From: Hordeum vulgare subsp. vulgare
Taxonomy: Eukaryota; Streptophyta; Magnoliopsida; Poales; Poaceae
DNA: 64,000 nucleotides
Direction of reading: 5' to 3'
Assembly: GCF_904849725.1 (NCBI RefSeq)
Contig: NC_058522.1
Location: forward strand, 456,632,844-456,696,843
Shown here: one piece after another, positions 56,748 to 64,000 of the stretch
How the letters are laid out: each line of letters opens with the position of its first letter
How positions within the stretch are numbered: the stretch's first letter is position 1
Notes under the pieces: model-generated
What the model was told of the DNA's origin: nothing
What the model saw: the letters and a program-made list of their open reading frames with translations, nothing else
The model's database searches: none
Position numbers and translations under genes: made by a program

Positions 56748-57604
56748 AGTTACCAATGCATAGCCCCAAAATGATAGCGGTAAATCGGTAAGAGACATCA
56801 TAGATCGTACCATATTCAATAGAGTGCGATTACGACGTTCAGACACACCGTTACGCTGCGGTGTGCGAGGCGGCATGAGTTGTGAAACAATTCCACATTT
56901 TCTTAGGTGTGTGCCAAACTCGTGACTCAAATATTCTCCTCCATGATCGGATCGTAAGAACTTTATTTTCTTGTCACGTTGATTCTCCACCTCACTCTGA
57001 AATTCCTTGAACTTTTCAAAGGTTTCAAACTTGTGCTTCATTAAGTAGACATAGCCGTATCTACTCAAATCATCAGTGAGGGTGAGAACATAACGATAGC
57101 CTTTGCGAGCTTCAACGCTCATTGATCCGCATACATCGGTATGTATTATTTCCAATGAGCTGGTTGCTCGCTCCATTATTCCGGAGAACGGTGTCTTGGT
57201 CATCTTTTCCATGAGGCACGGCTCACATGTGTCAAATGTTTCAAAATCAAGAGACTCTAAAAGTCCATCTCTATGGAGTTTCTTTATGCGCTTTACGCCG
57301 ATATGACCAAGGCGACAGTGCCACAAGTATGTGGGACTATCATTATCAACCTTACATCGTTTGGTACTCACACTATGAATATGTGTATCGTCACGATCGA
57401 GTTTCATCAAGAATAAACCATTTACCAGTGGGGCATGACCATAAAACATACCACTCATATAAATAGAACAACCATTATTCTAATATTTAAATGAGTAGCC
57501 ATCTTGCATCAAGCGAGATCCCTATACAATGTTCATGCTTAAAGCTTGTACTAAATAACAATTATTAAGGTTTACAACTAATTCCGAAGGTAGACATAGA
57601 GGTA
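56748..57604 (-). pseudogene. pol: Copia pol fragment: pre-integrase and integrase (C2 or C1)
   Basis: Minus-strand Angela-type polyprotein. A broken lead-in (57604-57459, with two in-frame stops) is followed by SGMFYGHAPLVNGLFLMKLD, the zinc-binding YLWHCRLGHIG...DTCEPCLMEK, and the integrase core: IHTDVCGSM, LRSDHGGEYLSHEF, and the E in NGVSERRNRTLL. It ends at PLSFWGYALVT at the S3 LTR. It inserts element DNA into the genome. Same strand as C2, so probably its 5' side with RT lost. It also stops only about ten residues before the point where C1 begins, so a link to C1 by inversion is possible. Confidence 0.75.
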
Positions 57605-59141
57605 TGATACGTCTCCGTCGTATCTATAATTTTTGATTGTTTCATGCCAATATTCTACAACTTTCATATACTTTTGACAACTTTTTATACTATTTTTGGG
57701 ACTAACATATTGATCCAGTGCCGAGTGCCAATTCCCGTTTGTTGCATGTTTTTTGTTTCGCAGATTATCCATACCAAATGAAGTCCAAACGCAATAAAAA
57801 AACCTATGGGGATTTTTTTTGGAATATTTATGATTTTTGCGAAGAAGAATCAACGCGAAACGATGCCCGAGGGGGTCACAAGCCCCCTAGCCGCGACCTA
57901 GGGGTGGGGCCGCGCCTGGCAGGCTTGTGACCAATCCCTAAAGTGTTTGGGGCCCTTCTTTTTCCGCAAGAAAGATAATATCTGGAAGAAAATCGTGTTA
58001 AAATTTCAGCCCAATCGGAGTTACGGATCTCCGGGATTTTAAGAAACGGTGAAAGCTAGAATCTGGGAGCGCAGAAACAGAAGGACACAGAGAGAGGGAT
58101 CCAATCTTGGAGGGGCTCTCGCCCCTACGCCGCCATGGAGACCATGGACCAGAGGGGAAACCCTTCTCCCATCTAGGGAGGAGGTCAAGGAAGAATAATA
58201 AGAAGGGGGGCTCTCTCCCCCTCTTTCCTAGCGGTGCCAGAACGCCGCCCGGGACATCATCGTGTGACGTCGATCTACACCAACACCACCGTCATCTTCA
58301 CCAACACCTCCATCACCTTCCCCCATCTATATTCAGCGGTCCACTCTCCCGCAACCCGATGTACCCTCTACTTGATCATGGTGCTTTATGCTTCATATTA
58401 TTATCCAATGATGTGTTGCCATCCTATGATGTCTGAGTAGATTTTCGTTGTCCTATCGGTGATTGATGAATTGCTATGATTGGTTTAATTTGCTTGTGGT
58501 TATGTTGCTGTCCTTTGGTGCCCATCATATGAGCGCGTGCGTGGATCACACCATAGGGTTAGTAGTATGTTTATAGGACTATGTATTGGAGGGCAAGGGT
58601 GACAGAAGCTTCGGCCTAGCATAGAAATTGATGCATACGGGATTGAAGGGGGGCCAATATATCTTATTGCTATGGTTGGGTTTTACCTTATTGAACATTA
58701 GTAGTTGCGGATGCTTGCTAATAGTTCCAATCATAAGTGCATAGAATTCCAAGTAAGGGATGACATACTAGCAGTGGCCTCTCCCACATAAAACTTGTTA
58801 TCGGTCTAGTAACGTAGTCAATTGCTTAGGGACAATTCCGCAACTCCTACCACCACTTTTCCACACTCGTTAAACTAACGTAATTGTTTCTCCATCGAAA
58901 TAGCCCCTAGTTTTTATTTACGTGTTCTTTATTTTCTTGCAAACCTATCCTATCACACCTACAAAGTACTTCTAGTTTCATACTTGTTCTAGGTAAAGCG
59001 AACGTAAAGTGTGCGTAGAGTTGTTTCGGTGGTCGATAGAACTTGAGGGAATATTTGTCCTACCTTTAGCTCCTCGTTGGGTTCAACACTCTTACTTATC
59101 GAGAAAGGCTACAATTGATCCCCTATACTTGTGGGTTATCA
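57605..59141 (+). repeat. W2 5' LTR
   Basis: 1537 bp, TGATACGTCTCCGTCG to GTGGGTTATCA. Contains a stem-loop at 57874-57932 with arms GGTCACAAGCC and GGCTTGTGACC. Confidence 0.85.
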
Positions 59142-59152
59142 AGACCTTTTTC

Positions 59153-59170
59153 TGGCGCCGTTGCCGGGGA
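59153..59170 (+). other. Primer-binding site of W2 (tRNA-Asp type)
   Basis: TGGCGCCGTTGCCGGGGA, an exact match to the complement of the plant tRNA-Asp 3' end as I know it, 11 bp after the LTR. Confidence 0.85.
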
Positions 59171-59264
59171 GCAATAGCGTGGGGTGAACATTCTCGTGTG
59201 TGCTTGTTTGCTTTATCACTAAGTAGATTTATTTGATGTTCTAAGTTGTTCTCTATTTTTAGTT

Positions 59265-60516
59265 ATGGATATGGAACACGAAATACCAAAAACATTAGGT
59301 GTACTTGCTACTCATGGAGATGGGGAACCTCCTAAAATCCTCGATGCTCGTTATGTGGAAAATATTATGCACTTCTTTAATAATCCTGAGTAAACCCCAT
59401 TAAATTATACAATGGGATACACGTTGGATCAACGTGAATACTTTAGGGATTATTGCTTGACTCAAAAAGGGAAACTATTATGGGATCAGATTCATATGTT
59501 GAAATGGTATGCTTGGGAGCTATGCTCGAGATATGATATTACTTGTTGCTCTAGGATGAAGGCTAAACACCTTCCCTTTTCTTGTAAATTTAATGCTAAT
59601 GAAACCTTGGCTTCTTATGCTAATGGTATATATGATTACTATGATGTGGAACAAATAGAGGAGTTTGTTGCTTTTATGGGTGCTTATGAAATTGAACTAT
59701 GTTTAAAGGGTGTGATATAATGATGATGCTGCTTACCGATCTGAAAATTTGGTTATGCTTCGTTATTGTTATACTAATTATGAATATAATGCCCATATTT
59801 ATTGATTTATGGAAAAATTCTTCGCTGCCCAAGAAGAGACTAATATTTTGCAGGAAACTATGGAAGAAGAAAATGCTGAAATTGTGAGCTCATTAGATGA
59901 AAAAGATGACGATGAGAGCAAAGAACAAAAGGAGGAAGAGCGGACTAGCTACCCGTGCCCACCTTCTAATGAGAGTAACTCTTCAAGTCATACATTGTTT
60001 AATTTTCCTTCGTTCTTACCGAAGGATGAATGCTATGTTGATTCCTATGATACCTTGGATTCGTTTGAAATATCCCTTTTTGATGAACTTGATGCTTGCT
60101 ATGCTTGTGGCCATGATGCCAATATGAATGATTCTCATGAAGATGAACTTGCTATAGTTCCTTATGTTAAACATGAAATTGCTGCTATCGCACCCACTTA
60201 TGATAGTCCTATTATCTTTTTGAACTCTCCCAACTACACTATATCGGAGAAGTTTTCTCTTATTAGGGATTACATAGATGGGTTGCCTTCTACTATTACA
60301 CATGATGATTTTGATGAATATAATATGCATGTGCTTGCTGCTCCTACTTGCAATTATTATGAGAGAGGAACTACATCTCCACCTCTCTATGTTTCCAATA
60401 CGATAAAATTGCAAGAAACTGCTTATGCTATGTATTGGCCTTTACTTGATGTGCATGAATTGTTTTTTATGACATGCCAATGCATAGGAAGAGAGTTAGA
60501 CTTTGTCATTGCATGA
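59265..60516 (+). pseudogene. W2 gag-like protein
   Basis: ATG at 59265 (MDMEHEIPKTLGVLATHGDG). TAA at 59391-59393 in the same frame as the following TPLNYTMGYTLDQREYF; then LLWDQIHMLKWYAWELCSRY and LPFSCKFNANETLASYANGI. A one-base shift near 59715, a TGA near 59806, then MEKFFAAQEETNILQETMEE, a very acidic stretch (EKDDDESKEQKEEE) and a long aspartate-rich C-terminal part to a stop at 60514-60516. Position after the PBS argues for gag; I see no zinc knuckle or standard gag core, so the role is inferred from context. Confidence 0.5.
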
Positions 60517-63466
60517 TATATGTTACCTTGTGCTCACTACTAAATTACAAATCATTGTTAATTAAAATTGGCTTTGATATACCTTGGGATCCGGGTGGAT
60601 CCATTACTTGAGCACTTTATGCCTAGCTTAATGGCTTTAAAGAAAGCGCTGCCTGGGAGACAACCCCGAAGTTTTAGAGAGTCGTTTATTTCTGTTGAGT
60701 GCTTTTATATAGTTTAAAAACAAAAAAATATAGAGGGGAACTTAAAACTTTTTCAAAAAGAGAAGCGATTGAAAGGTGATGCATTGCGGAAGTGAGGGTC
60801 GACCTTGAACACTTGTGTTCATGCTCATGGAAACAATGTAGAATTTTTCATGGAAGTTTCTCGCAAAAATAATTATCCCCTTGTAAAATTCCATTGTATT
60901 ATAAAAATAATGTGCCAAGTAAAGCCTTTATGATTAGTTTGGGTGATAGTTGTTTGATCATGCTAAAAAAGACAGAAACTTTATGCTCACGAAATTATTT
61001 TTAATTCCTATCCAGAAAGAGATTTTGAGTTGATTATTTTTGCCGCTGATTGATATGCAAATTTCCCTAATTGTCATAATTTTTCAGAATTTGTGGAGTA
61101 TCAGAAGTATGGTATAAGTTCAGATTACTACAGACTGTTCTGTTTTTGACAGATTCTATTTTCTATAATTGTTCTCTTATTTTGATAAATCTATGGGTAG
61201 TATCGGGGGGTATGAACCATGGTGAAGTTGGATTACAGTAGATATAATGCTAATATGAATTTGTAATGAGTTCACAACAGTACTTAAAGTGGTTATTTAC
61301 TTTATTATACTAACGGATCTCACGAAGGTTTTATTGAATTTTGTGTGATTGAAGTTTTCAAGTTTTGGGTGAGACCGCGATGGATGAAGGAATAAGGAGA
61401 GGCAAGATCCTAAGCTTGGGGATGCCCGAGGCACCCCAAGGTAATATTCAAGGAAGACTCAAACGTCTAAGCTTGGGGATGCCCCGGAAGGCATGCCCTC
61501 TTTCGTCTACAATCTATCGGTAATTTTACTCGGAGCTATATTTTTATTCGTCACATGATATGTGCAAATGCTTGGAGCGTCTTTTGTGTTTATTTTTTCC
61601 TTTTTGTTTTATGCACCATGCTGGTATGAGATAGTCCTTGGCTTTATAGAATGCTTCATGTGCTTCACTTATATCATTTGAAGTTTGGATTGCCTGTTTC
61701 CCTACACATAGAAAACCGCCATTTGTAGAATGCTCTTTTTCTTCACTTATATTTGTTAGAGCGGGGCATATATTTTGTAGAAAGAATTAAACTCTCATGC
61801 TTCACTTATACCTATTTAGAGAGTTAACAGGAGTTGGTCATTCACATGGTTAGTCATAAAATCCTACATAAAACTTGTAGATCACTGAATATGATATGTT
61901 TGATTCCTTGCAATAGTTTTGCGACATGAAGATGTGATATTAGAGTCATGCTAGTGAGTAATTGTGTATTCGTAGAAATACTTGTGTTAAGGTTTCTGAT
62001 TCCCGTAGAATGCACGTATGATGAACCGTTATGTGACGAAGTCGGAGCATGATTTATTTTTTGATTGTCATCCTTTGTGTGGAAGTCGGGATCGCGCGAT
62101 GGTTAACTCCTACCAACCCTTCCCTTAGGAGCATGCGTGTAGTACCTTGCTTCGATGACTAATAGACTTTTGCAATAAGTATGTGAGTTCTTAATGACTA
62201 ATGTTGAGTCCATGGATTATACACACTCTCACCCTTCCACCATTGCTAGCCTCTCTAGTACCGCACAACTTTCGCCGGTGCATTACACCCACCATATACC
62301 CTTCCTCAAAACAGCCACAGTACCTACCTATTATGGCATTTCCATAGCCATTTCGAGATATATTGCCATGCAACTTCCATCGTTCCGTTTATTATGACAC
62401 GCACCATCATTTGTTGATTTGCATGATCGTAAGATAGCTAGCATGATGTTTTCATGGCTTGTCCGGTTTTTGATGTCATTGCTACGCTAGATAATTGCAC
62501 ATCCCGGTATGCCGCCGGAGGCATTCATATAGAGTCATATTTTGTTCTAAGTATCAAGTTGTAAGTAAATAAAAGTGTGATGATCATCATTATTGGAGCA
62601 TTGTCCCATGTGAGGAAGTAATAAAAGAGGCCAAAAAAAGGCCAAAGAAGCCCACCAAAAAAATAGAAAAGAATAATTAAAAAATGAGAGAAAAGAGAGA
62701 AGGGACAATGCTACTATCCTTTACCACACTTGTGCTTCAAAGTAGCACCATGATCTTCATGATAGAGAGTCTCCTATGTTGTCACTTTCATATACTATTG
62801 GAAAATTTTCATTATAGAACTTGGCTTGTATATTCCAATGATGGGCATCCTCAATTGCCCTAGGTCTTCGTGAGCAAGCGAGTTGGATGCACACCCACTT
62901 AGTTTCTTTTTAAGCTTTCATAAACTTATAGCTCTTGTGCATCTCTTGCATGGCAATCCCTACTCACTCACATTGATATCTATTGATGGGCATCTCCATA
63001 GCCCGTTGATACGCCTAGTTGATGTGAGACTATCTCCTCCTTTTTGTCTTCTCCACAACCACCATATTCTATTCCACCTATAGTGCTATGTCCATGGCTC
63101 ACGCTCATGTATTGCGTGAAAGTTGAAAAAGCTTGAGAACACTAAAGTATGAAACAATTGCTTGGCTAAAACCGGGGTTGTGCATGATTTAAATACATTG
63201 TGTGGGGAAGATGGAGCATAGCCAGACTATATGATTTTGTAGGAATAACTTTCTTTGGCCATGATATTTTGAGAAGACATGATTGATTCGTTAGTATGCT
63301 TGAAATATTATTGTCTTTATGTCAAATGATAGACTATTGCTTCGAATCACTCATGTTTTAGTATTCATGCCATGATTAGATTATATGATCAAGATTATGC
63401 TAGATAGCATTCCACATCAAAAATTATCTTTTTTATCATTTACCTACTCGAGGACGAGCAGGAATT
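60517..63466 (+). other. W2 internal noncoding region, no gene seen
   Basis: Nearly 3 kb with no supported ORF. Two copies of TAAGCTTGGGGATGCCC (about 61412 and 61469) resemble the polypurine tract at 63467. A purine-rich run lies at 62630-62705. Confidence 0.7.
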
Positions 63467-63480
63467 AAGCTTGGGGATGC
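63467..63480 (+). other. Polypurine tract of W2
   Basis: AAGCTTGGGGATGC directly before the 3' LTR start at 63481. Confidence 0.7.
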
Positions 63481-64000
63481 TAATACGTCTCTGTCGTATC
63501 TATATTTTTTGATTGTTTCATGCCAATATTCTACAACTTTCATATATTTTTGGCAACTTTTTATACTATCTTTGGGACTAACATATTGATCCAATGCCAG
63601 TGCTAGTTCCTATTAGTTGCATGTTTTTTGTTTCATAGATTATCCATACCAAACGAAGTCCAAACGCAATAAAAAACCTACGGGGATTTTTTTTTGGAAT
63701 ATTTATGATTTTTGGGAAGAAGAATCGACGCGAAACGATGCCCGAGGGGGTCACAAGCCCCCTAGCCGTGGTCTGGGGGTGGGGCCGCGTATGGCAGTCT
63801 TGTGACCAATCCCTAAGGCGGTTGGGGCCCTTCTTTAGCCGTAAGAAAGATAATATCCGGAAGAAAAACGTGTTAAAATTTCAGCCCAATCGAAGTTACG
63901 GATCTCCGGGAATTTAAGAAACGGTGAAAGCCAGAATCTGGGAGCGCAGAAACAGAAGGACACAGAGAGAGAGATCCAATCTTGGAGGGCTCTCGCCCCT
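63481..64000 (+). repeat. W2 3' LTR, first 520 bp
   Basis: Starts TAATACGTCTCTGTCG (TG mutated to TA) and follows the 5' LTR closely up to the window edge. The stem-loop arms are at 63749-63757 and 63799-63807, with one arm mutated (CAGTCTTGTG). Confidence 0.85.

Larger units (their letters stand above)
57605..64000 (+). mobile_element. W2: nonautonomous WHAM/Sabrina-related Gypsy, right end beyond window
   Basis: 5' LTR 57605-59141, primer-binding site 59153-59170, gag-like ORF 59265-60516, about 2.9 kb of noncoding sequence, polypurine tract 63467-63480 and the start of the 3' LTR at 63481. No protease, RT or integrase. Inserted in the Copia fragment after AGGTA (57600-57604). The two LTR starts are closely similar over the visible 520 bp. 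Confidence 0.8.

Noticed and set aside
1..64000. tRNA, rRNA, bacterial-type defence operons or other multi-gene systems
   Set aside because: No tRNA cloverleaf beyond primer-binding sites, no rRNA blocks and no operon-like gene arrangement; all long frames belong to retrotransposons.

Overview
The window is repetitive DNA from a grass genome, most likely Triticeae (wheat, Aegilops or barley). Nearly all of it is LTR retrotransposons inserted into one another: Gypsy elements of the Sabrina/WHAM (Athila) type, Copia elements of the Angela/BARE type, one Tat-lineage Gypsy element, and several solo LTRs. Family names come from memory of Triticeae repeats and were not checked by a search. Labels used below: S1, S2, S3 = Sabrina-like; W1, W2 = related nonautonomous Gypsy; C1, C2 = Angela-like Copia; G1 = Tat-type Gypsy; L1/L2 and M1/M2 = pairs of large solo-LTR-like elements; SL1 = another solo LTR.

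Layout. 1-11288 is the 3' end of S1 (+), cut by L1 (948-4573) and by the gag/5' LTR end of S2 (-, 7235-10648). 11289-20887 is the 3' half of C1 (+; integrase end, RT, RNase H, 3' LTR). Its pol is interrupted by SL1 (12813-18489), which itself carries L2 (13308-17464). C2 (-) starts tail-to-tail with C1 at 20888 and is broken at 22826; a second Copia piece with pre-integrase and integrase lies at 56748-57604. Between them lies S3 (-, 22827-56747). The 3' LTR of S3 has been split three times: by solo LTR W1 (23438-25055), by G1 (25189-41052), and by a 7-kb segment (41108-48066) that is not an LTR element. W2 (+) runs from 57605 off the right edge.

G1 is the best preserved element: two LTRs (about 3.4% apart by hand count), a 5-bp target duplication (ATGGT), primer-binding site, gag, pol with protease, RT, two RNase H domains and integrase, a 13 x 70-bp tandem array, and a spliced antisense gene on the + strand with six readable exons. 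Exon 5 is split by solo LTR M1. The gag region has received about 0.5 kb of chloroplast DNA (3' end of atpI plus spacer).

I find no intact host gene, tRNA, rRNA or CRISPR array. The only stretch that may hold low-copy host DNA is 41108-41346 plus 43963-48066. It is flanked by a 39-bp direct repeat of the invaded LTR and holds exon-like fragments. All element genes are broken by stops or frameshifts. The most useful leads are the chloroplast insertion, the 39-bp-flanked filler, the antisense spliced gene, and a stem-loop that recurs in LTRs of several families.
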